A stretch of DNA of 64,000 bases from Tetragonia tetragonoides (GCA_038025085.1 CM076152.1:22094001-22158000); one strand, 5' to 3'. Positions 10,783-22,796 are shown, counted from the first letter of the stretch. Numbers and translations are program-made. Notes: a model not told the origin generated them from the sequence alone.

Positions 10783-13700
10783 ATGAAGGCATCAATGAAA
10801 GGCAAATATGAGTACGACACAGATAAAGCCGCCACTTCAGCTACCTCATCACTCGTTATCCCTGCTGGCGAGTTCAAGCTCAAAGCTTCCATGACTGATG
10901 CCACTTTTGTCAAAGGTCCTTCTCTCAATGGCCTTGCTGTCACCCTTGAAAAACCTGGCTTTTTCATCATCGAGTACAATGTTCCCAAACAGGTAAATAA
11001 TATAAACCCGATGAACGAACCGATTCAACCAAAAGCTTAAGCCGATGTTTGGATATTTGCTTTAATTTTAAGCTTAATAATTGAATTTGATAAAGTTTAG
11101 TTTTTTTTTTGTTTCTGTTTTGGTTGGATTTTTTTTGTTGCAGTTCATAAAATTCAGTTAGGGTTTTGTGAAGCCGCTGAACATGGTTTTGTGAAGCCGC
11201 TGAACATGACTTATGTTTAGTCAAAAGCTTAAAGTTAGATGGTTGGAGGCCCATTTTTAAGCGTAATTGAACTTAAAGTTTGGTTGCTTTTCTGTTTTGG
11301 TAGTGTTTTCGGTTCCAATTCATGAATTCAGGTAGGGTTACAATTGAACTTAATAGGGTTTGCTTGCTTGTTTTCATGTTTGGTAGAATTTTGGGTCCCA
11401 GTTCATGAATTCAGTTACGGATTTTAGAGAAGCAATAATTGAACATGACTTATAATTGCTCGAAATGAAGCCCGTATTTTTAATTGAAGTTAATGTTTGG
11501 TTGATTTGCTGTTTTGGTAGTATTTTCTGTTCTAATTCATGAATTCAGTTAGGGTTTTAGAAAAGCGCAATGAACATGACTTATATCAATTAAAAAGTTC
11601 AGGCTGATGGTTCGATGCCCAATTTTAAGCGTTCATTTCATTTTAAGCGTAATTGAGCTTAAAGTTTGGGTGCTTTCCTATTTTGATAGGATTTTCGGTT
11701 CTAGTTTAAGAATTCAGTTAGGGTTTTAGATATGCCATTAAACATGACATATATTTACTCTAAAGGTAAGCTGATGATTGGTGGCCCAATTTTAAGCCTA
11801 ATTGAATTTAAAGGCTGGTTGCAATTCTGTTTTTGTAGGATTTTCGGTTCCAGTTCATGAATTCAGTTAAAGTATTAGAGAAGCCATTGAAGATGACTTA
11901 TATTCATTCTAGAGGTGACAACCGGACTATTGTGGATGGTACTTTGGTGTTGGATTCGGCTAACAAGGTTTCTGCCAACCATATGTTGGGGTCGAGGAAT
12001 GGGAAATTGAAGTACACTTATGTGCATCAGGGGGTTACCAGTTTTGAGCCGTGTTACGATTTGGGCAAGAATTGTTGGGATTTTGCACTGTCCAGGAAGG
12101 TTTATGGAGATGATGTTGTAAAGGCCAGTTATCAGACGTCGAATAGGATACTTGGGGTCGAGTGGTCGAGAAATTCCAAAATGACTGGAAATTTTAAGGT
12201 ATTGATCCAATGTATTTAGTCCTCCTGAAATATTGGTTGCATTTGCAGTGCATTATTATCTCCATGTTTGTTTAGATTTAATTTTTATCTAGGACTGATT
12301 GTAGTCAATTGAAAGTAAAAACAGTGTGAAGATTGAGTTGGAAATAAAATAAATGAAAAGGAAATCCAATTACAATGGCGTGCTGGTGGCTGTTGATGGC
12401 TTGAAACATGAGCATAATCAGAATGTTGCTTAAGTTGATAACAATCGACACAGTAAATGATTACATTATCAACAGTACAAAGTAGAAGTTCCCGTCATTC
12501 TTTGACTTTGTAATAGCTATTCCTTTTTTTTAGTTAATCAATGATGGTGACTATGTGTGCAAGAATCATTTCTATTCTTCTGCTTTTCTGCGCTCTAGAA
12601 ATCATCATCATTCAAACTCACTGATTATGCATATAGTGGCTTGGTTTGTCAAAAAAAATGGCTGCAATGTCTATTCATAAATGCCTTCTGCTTTTTAAAA
12701 TGGTGCTCCGAGAGAATACAAAGCAATTTGACTTTGATTGTAGTGTATCGTCAGTTCTAATAAGATAGAAAGGGCTTTTCTTGCTTGTTTAGTAAAGTCA
12801 CGCTTTTCATTTTGATAGAAGTAGGGGGGCACTCTTCATTTTTCATTTGAGCTTCCTTTGGGTGATCAAGGAAGAGAATCAAGGCTACTCGCCCCCTATT
12901 ACTAATGGGTTAGGGGTCCGCTTACTATTAGAATAGTGGTTTGGGCAATAGCCTAATCAATCCTATTAAGTTCACGAATAAGGTCAGTAGTCTTTCCGAG
13001 TTTGTAGGTATCTTTCAAACGCAGCCGTAAAATCAATATGAGTAGTAAGTAAGGTAGAGTAACCATTTAATTTCATTTCATTTTACATTACATTAGAAAA
13101 GAAGGGGCTTCAGCGTGTCTAATAATTGTCCAGCCAGTTCAGTCCAGGAAAATAGTCTTATCTTTTTTTTTTTTGCTAGTCGGAAACTAGTCTTATCTGA
13201 TAGATAGCAAAATCCGATATCAGAAAGAAAGAAGATAAATTGGGTCATGTTTCCCGCCACCTTATCTCAGGCAGCAGTCTTCTGCTCTTTGAGGGCTTCC
13301 CTTTTTTCCCCCCCTATTTAATACCTATCTATGTAGAAAGATATCCATCTATGAATCGATCTCGACTATTCTCTATTTGTCTCCCTTCTAGTGATGATGA
13401 TGCAAGGGTTTGGAAAGGAGACACTTCAGGGGTGTTCTCTTCAAATTCATTTCTAGTGTGTCTGGGTTCTCAGTATGCTTCGTTTCCTATACCCAATCTC
13501 TTGTGGAAAGCAACGATTCCTTTGAAGGTGAGAGAATTTGTTTGGACAATGGTGTTGGTCAAAATCTATTCTAATGATTTGCTACAGAAGAGGCGCCCGG
13601 GGTTGGCTATTTCACCTGATATGTGTGTACTGTGTCGTGCGAGTAGTGAGACATGTTCACACTTCCTTCACTGTGATATGGCTGGTTTTTTGTGGGGAAT

Positions 13701-16700
13701 GTTGTTTGGCTTTGTGGGGGAGCAATGGGTTTTTCCTGCAACTGTGATGGAGATGTTGCAAGTGCGCTTTTTGGCTTTTAGGAGGGATAGGGAGATGAAG
13801 ATTCTTTGGCGTACTGCTGTTTTTGCTATTCTTTGGTGCTGCTGGTTAGAGAGAAATGTCAGAGTTTTCTCTAGAGGCTCCCTACCACCTTAGTTTTTGC
13901 GGGATAGGGTGACTTATTTAGCTTCTATGTGGGCTAAGGCAGGGGGTGCTTTTAGGAGTTATTCGGTAACAGAGTTCCACTTCCAGCGTAACTGGTATAA
14001 TTTGTTGTAATCTCATAAGGAGGACAACTTGTTCTCTGCTACTGCTTTGACAGTCTTATTAATACAATTTTCTCTTATCTAAAAAACAAAAAGAATGCTA
14101 TGAAGACATTTGTCCTGATTCGTTGGAATTGGTACCAATTAGGTGAGGCAACCTTTTTCAGTTGCTAAGCTATGTACTGTATTGCTATGGTTTGTGGTCA
14201 GTTGATGTCGGGAATGCGGGACGTGGCCGCGTTCCACGTCCCCGGACGAATCGTCCCGGAACGGGGAGCGATTCCGAACTGGGACGGCCGGGGACGCGAC
14301 CCCAGTTGCCATCTCGGCGACCCCGATTGTTTAGTGCGTTGCTGCTCGGCGGCTCATCGGCAGTCTTGCTCCGGCGGGGACTCGATGACTGGAATCTATG
14401 ACAAAGGCCATGCGAAGTAGAAAAAAGAAGAAGGAAGAACAAAGAAGACGAAGTAGATATGTAGACGAAGTAGAATTATTAATAAAGTAGCCTGGAAAAG
14501 ATGTTGAAAAGTTGCCTTTTTCTGATTGCAGTTTGGCTGGCAGCTGTCACACATTATCCCTTTTCTTCTTTTTTTTTTTCTGGGAAAAGATTACCATTAC
14601 TGATTACAGTCGTTAGTTTGGACTTTGGGAGTGGGCTGATTGATTATAAAGCCAATTTTTCCTCGAAAAAATAAAAGAGCCAATCTAATTTAAGATTAAT
14701 TTTTTAAGGGAAAGGAAAGGACAGCAAAAAAAATAAAAAATGTAAATAAATGTTTTTTAAGATAAATCATAATAAAAATTAATGTTCCCCGTACCCCATC
14801 GCTCCCCTTTAACCTACCCCACGTTCCCGATTCTTAAAATTCACGAATTTCGTCCCACGACTCGTTTTGTACCTCGTTCCGTGCAACATTGGTCACTTCT
14901 TTGTTCATAAGACTATGGGACTACTTGTTTTTTTAGGCTTTGTAGGCTGCTTTGTGGACCTTCTGGGGATGAAAGGGTTAAAATAGGGCATAGGCTGAGC
15001 TTCCGGGACATATTCCTTCCTCAGTCTTCTGATTCTTCTTTTCTTCCAACTTCTGCTGCCTCTCTCTTTCCATTGTGTATTGCTCGATCAATGTCAGCTT
15101 TTCATTCACTTGGTGATCAAAGTCAGCCCACCCACGGCCCTCACATCAGTGTGCAGCTTCAAATCAATTGGTGTGCACTCCTTAACAGGTGGTTTTATCA
15201 GACACTCTGGTTCATCAGCTGTCTATGCAGGGGGGCCTGTGCAAATGGTATTCACTGATTCTCTTCTTCAATCATCATTTCTTGTAGCTTCTTGAAGTAG
15301 GGGCCGTATGGCTCGGCTTCTATCGAATTTCACCTTCTCCCCCTCATAACCCTCATATCCGTCACATCCTCCCCCATCCGCCTCCCTCTCCACCACCAAA
15401 TCGGCGTTTTTGTACTTAGAAGCTGAAAATACTCCCAAGGAGGCCAAAAACAGAAGCTCCAAATTGGAGCTTCTAGCCTCCTTGGGGGCTATCAGCTTCT
15501 AAGAAGCTGAATTTTTGGTGGATATGGGTCTAGGAGGGTTGATGTGAGGGGGAAATGAGAGACAAGCTGAAGATAGGTAGAAGCATGGCCAAACCCCCCT
15601 TGCCGTTCCTCTTTGTTTGGAGGGTCTCAGAGATTTAACTTTTGGCTGCTGCTTCTTCCATTTCCTTCCACCAACAGTTCCAGGGAAAAAAGAGACAAGC
15701 TGAAGATAGGTAGAAGCATGGCCAAACCCCCCTTGCCGTTCCTCTTTGTTTGGAGGGTCTCAGAGATTTAACTTTTGGCTGCTGCTTCTTCCATTTCCTT
15801 CCACCAACAGTTCCAGGGAAAAAAAGAGCTATTTCTTCTGCTTCCAAATAACTTCTGCCAGAAATGCTTCCTCTGCTAGTATCTAACAAAAATGAGTCAT
15901 TTGGTTCCAGCCCCCAGCTCTCTGCATTGAAGAACGATTCTCCACGACAAAAGACAGGTGAGAATTCCTATGTCTCAGGAGCCTTTGGAGGTTTGTGGTT
16001 TCTGCAATCCGAGCAACGCCCATTTAAGCGTCACTATCTTTGTTCTCCTTCTTTCTCATCCTTCTCATCTGATTCCTTGGGCATTATCAGTAGCTTCTCA
16101 AATGCTTTAACCAAATGCAACATCCTCCTGAAACTCGGCTCTAGGACACTTTCGCTAGCTTCCTCATATAGCATTTCTCTTCGTTCAGTCTTGTGTAAGA
16201 TGGTTTTACGGTACACAGTCGAAAGTAACACTTTTATTCGAAATATAACAGTTTTTGTCCGAAAAGTGACACTTTTTTTACGACCATATATCCCCATAAT
16301 AAAGTAACGATTTTTAGTCCAAAAGTAACACTATTTGTTCAAAATGTGAGTCATCTCACGAGAAGACAGTCTTATATGAGTTTTTGCGATTCTTTTGACC
16401 TGAAACCTCAGTGTCCTCACCATCTTTCTCATACCCATTTTTGTTTACACAATTCCCAATGATGTCGCAGTTACCCAATTCCTTTAACCCCAAAACTTCA
16501 CTTCCTCTACCATCTATCTCATACCCATTTTGGTTTTCAATTTCTCAATCGTGGGTTTATCTCTATTGTTACCCCATCAACATTTTCACATTCCTCAACT
16601 GCATTTGCTCTTGCTCTTAAAGAACTCTTCTTGAGAAGCCCTTAGGCCCCTCATTAAGCAACACCCAAATACTTGACATTGATCTTATCTTTACACTTAG

Positions 16701-19700
16701 AGTTCACATTTGTTCTTGTTGCTTTGAATTGTTTTTCATTTTGCCACAAGAAACGTACCTCTCTCTGATCTTCTTACGGCTTGATGCAAATGTAGGATTA
16801 GGGTTTTTGGGTGTTGATTTCTGGGTTTCTACGAATTTCAGGATTGAAGGAGAATTTGAGGGTTTGGGGGGCAGGACTTGTGGGATTTGGGTTACAATTC
16901 TCCTGATAATTCTTTGAATGCTCTCTGAATGACAATGATCACCTCGCTCTTTGTCATTTTTTATGTTTTTTCTTGACCTTTATTTAAATGACATTGATTT
17001 TATGGAGGATATCCATATATAGATAGGAGAGAGAAAAAACTGAAGCGAGGAGATGTGCAGCTATGACAGCTATGAGATGGAGTATCAGATATGGAGAAGA
17101 GAGAGAAAGTGTCAATGGGGGAGGGGAGGGAAGGGAGTCCACGAATTAAGGGGAAAATGGGAAACGTCATTGTTTGATGGGATTTAACACCTTTTAATGG
17201 GGATTGTTCCTTTTCCTTTGCTTTTAGTGGGGTTTATTATTTCCTTTTTCATTTGCTTGTCCCACATCAGCAATTCGCGGGGAAAACTAACGCTGTTTGT
17301 GCGCGGACCATTTTTGTTGGAGTCATGCAACCTTCGGATTGTTGGTATCAATATTCCATCTTGGGATTACTTTTGTCCGGTGGATCAAACTTCGGACTAC
17401 TTTTATCGAATTTTCCTTGTATATTTGACTTTTTTGTTGGTAATTAATACTAAAAGTTTATTCATCAGCAAAATGAGAGTTATAAACTAGCCTGTCAAGA
17501 TATTAGTTGTAGGCACCAAACAACATGCGGCTCAAAAGGACTTGAGGCAGCCCTTTCCACACCATAATAGATATATACTACCTTCTAGGTAAGGTTCTTT
17601 TATCAGTCATTATCATTACTAGAAGGAAGCCATTACAGAAACAAAACCAAAAATCATACTGTATCTGCAAGCCTCAGTTTGTGAAATGTGCTTCCAAGAA
17701 TGAAGTTTTGATTTCTTTTATGATTTGGCAGGGTCACACTTTTTTACATGAAGAGAAAGTATTATAAATAGAGTAACATCTCCTGCTGTACACTTGAGAT
17801 ATCATTAATATACTTTTTCTGTATCTAAAAAGAACTTAATAGAGTAAAATCAGTTTTGCATATTAAGAGGACAGGGAATCCTCAAGAAGGTGTCTATTTA
17901 CAAGTCTGCCCAATGAAGCCTAACACGCGTAACAGGATAACTACGAAAAACACCCAGCAGACTTATCCCACAAAGAGGCTTAGTAGACCACCCTATCCCA
18001 CAACATAGCAACTGACACTAAAACACCTGACCCTAACATTCCTCTGTAGCCATATGCAGCAAAGCACTGCAAAATAGCTCTCTTCCACATCAACTTCTTC
18101 TCCTTCCTCCACCCGAGTCCCATGCACCTCACTTGTAGGAACTCCATAGCATTATTTGGGTACTTCCAAACCTCACCTATGTTATCAGATAACCTACTCC
18201 ACAGAGCCTATGCAACTTCACAACTCAAAGGACATGTGAAGAAGACTCACCGTTAACCCGACAAAGCATAAAAATATTGGGCAACAGGGCTGATTTGGCC
18301 TCCATTGCTGATACAAGTCATTAGTATTGACCCTGTCCAGAACTAACATCCACAAAAATTCCCGTGCTTGGACTCTTCCTTTCAACGAAAGTATCCATGT
18401 ACCAGGATACGATATAAATTCTGTCACTTTAAGTTCAACCAAAAGCAAAAAATAGATATCCTTAAAATAGAGGGGTCCGAACATCCGATCTCGGATCCAC
18501 AGTTGAACCCAATCCTTGGCGGCTCTGAGAAATATAGTTAGAAGGTCCTTTATCCTTTTGCCTGCGGTGGATATTATAGCCCTATAAAACAAGCTTTTCA
18601 ATTCCGAGATGAGCGCTGATCCACAGCTCAATGCTTCTCCATAATCCAGCAATACACATGTTTGCAGACGTGCAACCAAATTAACCCAGATGATAGTACA
18701 AGAATGAGCAAAGGATGTGCTTTAAACATTCATTTACATTCATTTCCTCTTTCACAGAAGCAGCAAGTAGGGGATATGTTCATACCCATTTGCTAATCTG
18801 CTGTCTGAAACTTGCCTTGGCAAGATTTAAAATGAAACTTTGCTTTGGACTGGCAAAACTGTTGCATAGTAGTCTTCACCAAGGAACCTGTCCGAAAACC
18901 CCTTCAGATGGCGTTTGGTTTGCGTTGATGGGGTATCGAGAATAGGTTTCAAATGGTCTAACCCCACAGCCGAAACTGCGCCAAACCCTGACCACCTTCC
19001 GCTTCCCCACTGCTCAGTATTATCAGATATATTTTTGTCAATTTTTTAAGTAGGCCATTGGTCCACTAGATCACATGCCACATTGCCACCATTGCTTCCT
19101 GTCCTCCACCACTCCACCACTGACGTCATCCTTCACAGCAGCTAAGCCCCCGAACTTCACCACTGACAACCAGTCGCAGATCAGCCATCTATGGTCTGAG
19201 ATGTCGCGGTTCCAGGCGGGTGAGAGATGCAGAAAGAGGAAGAAGTTACAGCAGCGACAAGGGCGGCAACCCCCATACCTTTGAAACCGCGTTTGTTAGT
19301 AAATTAAGCAGCAACCAAAGTCGAGGGCAATCTAGTAAGCTGCAAGGCATACTTCCTATCCTGAGTGAAGTTTCTGAGCATTCAAGATGCTTTCTGTGAT
19401 GCAGTCGTAGTAGAGAAATTCCTGCCTTTTAACAGAACTGACTTATCATTTTCGTGCTGGAACCACAGAAGTTTACAAGCTGTTGTCTTGTTCATGTTCT
19501 GAATTGTTAGACTTCATTTTTATGACCGAATACTTTAAATGTTGCCTCACTTTCCCTAGCCGTATCTCTTTTGGCTCTTTGCACCTCAGCCTCAGAGACC
19601 CTTAATGCCTCTTTGGGCCTAAAACCTTTTTTAAACACTGCTCTTGAGGACCTCCAACCCATTTTCTCCCTGTCCCCGCCCTCAGTTGAACCATTGCTTT

Positions 19701-21607
19701 CCCATCAGTACGATTGCAGTGTAGCCTGCATCCAATTCCAACACTCATGTCTGTCCCCCACATCCAGTTCCATCACTCGTGTCTGTGCCCTCAGGGGTCA
19801 CAGTGCCTTGCACTTTCCAAAACACTGTCAACATCAACCTCCATCTCTTTCCATATCCTTCCTCTTCTTGTTTCTACTTAGGCCCCGTTTGGTTACAATA
19901 TTGGTATGGGTTTGGTATAAGGAATGAAACCACCCTGGTTTGGAATTGATACCCCATACCTTATTCTTTATGTTTGGTTCAACTTATTATAAAATCTCCA
20001 ACCCCTTTTTTTCTCTCACTTCAGCCCCCATCCCCTCCCTCTCACTCCTCATCTGCCACCTAACAACAATGGCTTCACCACCCATGGCTGCCACCAGCAT
20101 CCCATCGCCACCATAGATTGTAACTTCGCCTCCCATCTCCGCCACGTTCCCTTTTTTTCTCTCTCTCTTTCTTCAGTCCCCTGCCCTCCCTCTCACTGTT
20201 TTTCTTCTTATTCTTCTTCCTAACTCTCGGCGGATCTCAACCCCGTTAGCCACCAAGAGGTTGGAACGTGATCAATAGTGGTGTGTCCTCATATTCCTCT
20301 CTCCTTTTCTACCTCTAAATCACCTGGATTTTGCTTAAAATGGCCAATTCCAAGCTTTAAGTTGCCAGATCTACCATCTACATTCAGTTCCAACCACTAA
20401 ACACTGCCAAAATTCAATGTTCTAATCTGTCTTTCTACCCTATTATTCCTTTTTAACATTTATTTGGTGTTTTGGTGGAGGTTATATGGTCTGGTGGCAA
20501 AAGATACAGTTGATAAAAATTATGGTGAAGGTGGTGACTGTGGCAGGGATGGTTGGCTGATTGGGCATGAGGAAAGAAGAAAAAGGAAAAAAAATATTGT
20601 TGATACCAGGGTTATGGGGTTTCAAAACCGACGGGGAATATCAGTGGGAATGGGTAAGAAAAGAAAGAAATTTCAAACAAACGGTCAGTATGGGTTTTTG
20701 ATTCTCGAAACCCATATCTGAACAAACGGGGCCTTAGTAGCAGTCAGTGATGCAGTTCCTTCCCTTTTTTTTTTGTTGTGGCTCCATAGGCTCGTCCTAA
20801 TTTCTTTTATTGTGTACCGTTTCTAGCTGACCTAGCATCGCCACTTGATCTCCCAATTTTGTTGGCCACCAAAATCTAACAGTGTGGGCTTCATCTTTTT
20901 CGTTTTTACTTTTCCCCCTCATTAGTGCTCACCTAATAAAGCATTCTTTGTCCATTCTACCCTTGTTTCACGGAACCTTATTAATTGCTCACCTTATTTC
21001 TTAAATCTAAAGTCAAAGGGTAAAGTAGTGGAATATGACTTATTTTTGTAAGGGTTGAGACTATTCTATAGCTTTTTAAATTCGTGTGCAACAACCTTAA
21101 ACGACCAATATTAGGGAACAGAGGGGAAAGAATGAAAGAATAATTGTGACTTGTGAGGGGGTTATGGAGTGTGCAGTTAGATTGTGGCTGTAATAACTAC
21201 TAAATTATTGTGCCACAGTTCGCATCCTTTGTTGCGGTTCTTCTAAGTGGCAGGGTAAGCTACTGAGAAATTTATCTTTGTGAACTATGGTAAAGTTTGG
21301 CAATGATGTCCACACTGCCTTTCTTTCTTTTCTGGTGAAAGGTGTCTGATGTCCATGAATTGAGCTAAATTTAGCTTCTTATTGTTTGATATAAATGTAA
21401 AAGCCTTGGTTGTACCATTATTCTCTTTACTGTTTGAACGTTTATGCCTTGCAAGCCTTTTCAGCAGTACAAAGAAGAGTAACTGTTAGTATAGTATTCT
21501 GACCTGAGCTGTTTGTTCTCTTCCAGTTTTCAGCAATCTTCAATCTGGCTGAGGAAGCGAGGATGCCAAGACTAATAGCTGAGAGTACATGGAACTTTGA
21601 GATGTAA
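10783..21607 (+). CDS. OEP24: Outer envelope pore protein 24 (plastid outer membrane)
   Basis: The protein is a beta-barrel pore of the plastid outer envelope that passes small solutes such as phosphorylated sugars and ATP (family knowledge). Exons are 10783-10992, 11839-12198 and 21527-21607, all phase 0 with GT/AG borders, giving 216 aa, close to the roughly 213 aa of the pea protein. The start [12 protein letters not shown], the block [16 protein letters not shown], the exon 2 block [20 protein letters not shown] and the end [11 protein letters not shown] are family hallmarks. The start ATG follows a GA-rich leader (10747-10782). Intron 1 (846 bp) contains repeated decayed copies of the start of exon 2; intron 2 (9,328 bp) is packed with transposon fragments. 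No stop or frameshift lies in the exons, so the gene looks intact. Confidence 0.92.
10993..11838 (+). repeat. Intron 1 of OEP24 with tandem decayed copies of the exon 2 start
   Basis: The junction TTTTGTAG-GATTTTCGGTTC-CAGTTCATGAATTCAGTTA that opens exon 2 recurs in degenerate form at about 11140, 11301, 11385, 11518 and 11687 before the real copy at 11831. Most copies keep a T-rich tract, an AG, ATGAATTCAG or AAGAATTCAG, then TTAGGGTTTTAG and AACATGACTTAT. Copy spacing is about 85-185 bp. They carry stops and indels and cannot be used as exons. Confidence 0.8.
12199..12779 (+). other. Start of OEP24 intron 2, no feature seen
   Basis: Ordinary AT-rich intron sequence after the GTATTG donor at 12199. 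Confidence 0.5.
12780..13385. other. Possible mitochondrial DNA insertion (NUMT)
   Basis: Base composition and word use change here: short G/C runs such as GTAGGGGGGCACTC, ACTCGCCCCCTATTACTAAT and GGTTAGGGGTCCGC, with few long AT tracts. This style is typical of plant mitochondrial intergenic DNA. There is no gene to anchor it, so the call rests on texture and needs a similarity search. It abuts a LINE fragment on its right. Confidence 0.4.
13386..14082 (+). pseudogene. LINE fragment: reverse-transcriptase zinc-binding domain
   Basis: The translated block [55 protein letters not shown] and [15 protein letters not shown] is the C-terminal zinc-binding domain of plant L1-type LINEs (Cys-x2-Cys...His-x4-Cys pattern). 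A stop follows, then the usual 3' tail GAGGACAACTTGTTCTCTGC and TTCTCTTATCTAAAAAAC. The copy is 5'-truncated. It shares about 90% of its bases by eye with the copy at 46441-46930. Confidence 0.8.
14205..14900. mobile_element. Putative foldback element with GGGACG-rich arms
   Basis: The left arm (14208-14360) is rich in GGGACG/CGTCCC words. The right arm (14785-14890) carries the complementary style (CCCCGTACCCC, CGTCCCACGACTCG, CTCGTTCCGTG). The centre is AT-rich. No clean terminal repeat or TSD was found, so the type is unassigned. Three overlapping open frames over the left arm are products of the GC bias. Confidence 0.35.
15415..15503. repeat. Long imperfect palindrome (hairpin)
   Basis: The left arm (CTTAGAAGCTGAAAATACTC, CCAAGGAGG, AGAAGCTCCAA) and right arm (TTGGAGCTTCT, CCTCCTTGGGGG, ATCAGCTTCTAAG) pair over about 40 bp around a centre near 15463. 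Weaker pairing continues outwards (CACCACCAAA against TTTTTGGTGG), which suggests a foldback MITE of about 230 bp. Confidence 0.8.
15559..15826. repeat. 133-bp tandem duplication
   Basis: Two almost identical copies begin GAGACAAGCTGAAGATAGG at 15559 and 15692 and end AACAGTTCCAGGGAAAAAA. The only difference noticed is in the length of the final A run, so the duplication is recent. Confidence 0.92.
16186..16382. mobile_element. MITE-like repeat with AAAGTAACACTTTT words
   Basis: The ends CAGTCTTGTGTAAGATGG and GACAGTCTTATATGAG flank repeats of the form AAAGTAACACTTTTAGTCC/AAAAGTGACACTTTTTT. The AAGTAACAC/TTTTCGTCC style is common in plant intergenic MITEs. Boundaries and TSD are not resolved. 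Confidence 0.4.
16383..17639 (+). other. OEP24 intron 2, unassigned
   Basis: No gene is seen. About 16398-16450 and 16484-16540 are diverged tandem copies (CCTCAGTGTCCTCACCATCT against CTTCACTTCCTCTACCATCT, both followed by CTCATACCCATTT). Short open frames here look like noise. Confidence 0.4.
17640..17832 (+). pseudogene. 3' end of a LINE
   Basis: The final ATCATTAATATACTTTTTCTGTATCTAAAAAG matches the 3' tail style of the other LINE copies here (57490-57530, 48090-48115). Only the tail is recognisable. Confidence 0.45.
17870..18700 (-). pseudogene. Decayed LINE fragment, zinc-binding domain
   Basis: On the minus strand, 18679-18218 reads [32 protein letters not shown] and [19 protein letters not shown], the segment just before the Cys-rich end of a plant LINE ORF2. 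The [16 protein letters not shown] motif matches [16 protein letters not shown] in the 13.5 kb copy. The frame is then broken. Confidence 0.65.
18701..19877 (+). other. OEP24 intron 2, unassigned
   Basis: No recognisable gene. Short frames at 19075-19284 and 19571-19927 are serine/proline-rich and match no family I recognise. Confidence 0.35.
19881..20733. mobile_element. PIF/Harbinger-type (Tourist-like) MITE, 853 bp
   Basis: The terminal inverted repeats start GGCCCCGTTTG at both ends and continue in looser form (TATGGGTTT). They are flanked by the 3-bp target TTA (19878-19880 and 20734-20736). Ends of GGCCCCGTTTG with a TTA/TAA target are typical of Tourist-like MITEs. No transposase is present. 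Confidence 0.75.
20737..21526 (+). other. 3' part of OEP24 intron 2
   Basis: AT-rich intron with no element recognised. It ends in the pyrimidine-rich acceptor TTGTTCTCTTCCAG before exon 3. Confidence 0.6.
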
Positions 21608-22016
21608 TTAATCTAAATGGCTCTTACCATTCTCATTCTGTTGTGACAAATAGCCTCGTTCCACCTGTAGTGCAATTTCAGTTGACTATTAAGGATCTTG
21701 AAGTTAGTTGATTACCAGGACAGCTCCAGCTCTTTCTGTTAATTCTGTTCTCCGCAAATTTGAAGTGTAGATCGCATTTATTCTTAAAATGATCAGAATT
21801 TGAGTAGTTCAACATTATTCATTTCAAAGAGAGGGTAATGTTATTTCAGGCATCTGCATGTGGTAAAATTCTGAAAGATTTTCCATATTGTAACTTAGTT
21901 GCTTACTACTTTTTAGCTTCGAAATATAATGGATTAAAGCAAAATGGCTCATAAAACTGTCGACACTTATTTATTGTGAAGTTGCTGATAGTAGCCGCAC
22001 TTCGAATCTCAGGTCA
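21608..22016 (+). other. OEP24 3' UTR and downstream sequence
   Basis: Non-coding sequence after the TAA stop at 21605-21607; no separate gene seen. Confidence 0.45.
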
Positions 22017-22160
22017 AACAGAAGCAGCCTCTCTATGAGACTCAAATAGGGGTAAGGCTGCATACCATCCAACCCCCCCCCCCCCCACCTTGCTAGGCGA
22101 GAGCCTCTTGATAGGCACGGGGTTAATGTTGATATTGATCTTGTTGTTCATCCAAAATAA
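22017..22160 (+). mobile_element. SINE 3' part (Au-like)
   Basis: CAGCCTCTCTATGAGACTC then GGGGTAAGGCTGCATACCAT is the conserved 3' block of Au-type plant SINEs, followed by a run of 15 C and a TTG-rich tail. The tRNA-derived 5' head is not clear. Confidence 0.55.
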
Positions 22161-22300
22161 TTCACTATGTTTGATTCTAAGGGTAGAGTTTACCGGCTTT
22201 GACCATTTTTGTTGAACAAAGTTAGAATAAGGGAAATTCCAATTGGTGTCCTTGAATAATCAGTGACAAAAGACCTATTATTTATACAGAATTCTAACAG

Positions 22301-22515
22301 GATTGATGTCTGATGATGAAGATAAAATAATTGGAAAAAAATCATAAAATACAATCAGATGAGCAGATGATCCAGTGTTCATAGTTTCACCTCACTCATA
22401 AACATGATTGATGTCTGATGATGAAGATAAAATAATGGAAAAAGAATTATAAAACACAATCAGGTGAGAAGATGATCCATTGTGTCTTAGGGGACACATT
22501 TTCACCTCGTTCAAA
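22301..22515. repeat. 105-bp tandem duplication
   Basis: Two copies begin GATTGATGTCTGATGATGAAG at 22301 and 22406, each ending near TTTCACCTC; the second carries a short insertion near its end. Confidence 0.85.
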
Positions 22516-22796
22516 ACCTTACTTCTAACATCAAGTCAGCCCATCTCTCTCTTTTCCATTTATTTCCAATACTCAAGAAGCCTACTATAAAAGGCTGAAT
22601 TGGATTCGTTGGGACACGCTTGAACTTTTATAAGAATTCATAATTCAGCCTAGAAAATAATAGAACAAATAAAGCCTAAGAATTCAAGATTCGCCACTTT
22701 TAAATAAGGTTGGACCTGAATAGGGGGTAACATAAGAGGCAAATCTACCCAATTTATAGCAACAAAACAACATTTACAAAGGGCTAGTTTTATAAG
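22516..22796. other. Flank of the large MULE, no gene
   Basis: Nothing recognisable. The last nine bases, TTTTATAAG (22788-22796), are the left target-site copy of the adjacent MULE. Confidence 0.5.

Noticed and set aside
14162..14442. Three overlapping frames with Arg/Gly/Pro-rich products
   Set aside because: GC-rich repeat arms open several frames at once; no start context, splice logic or family match.
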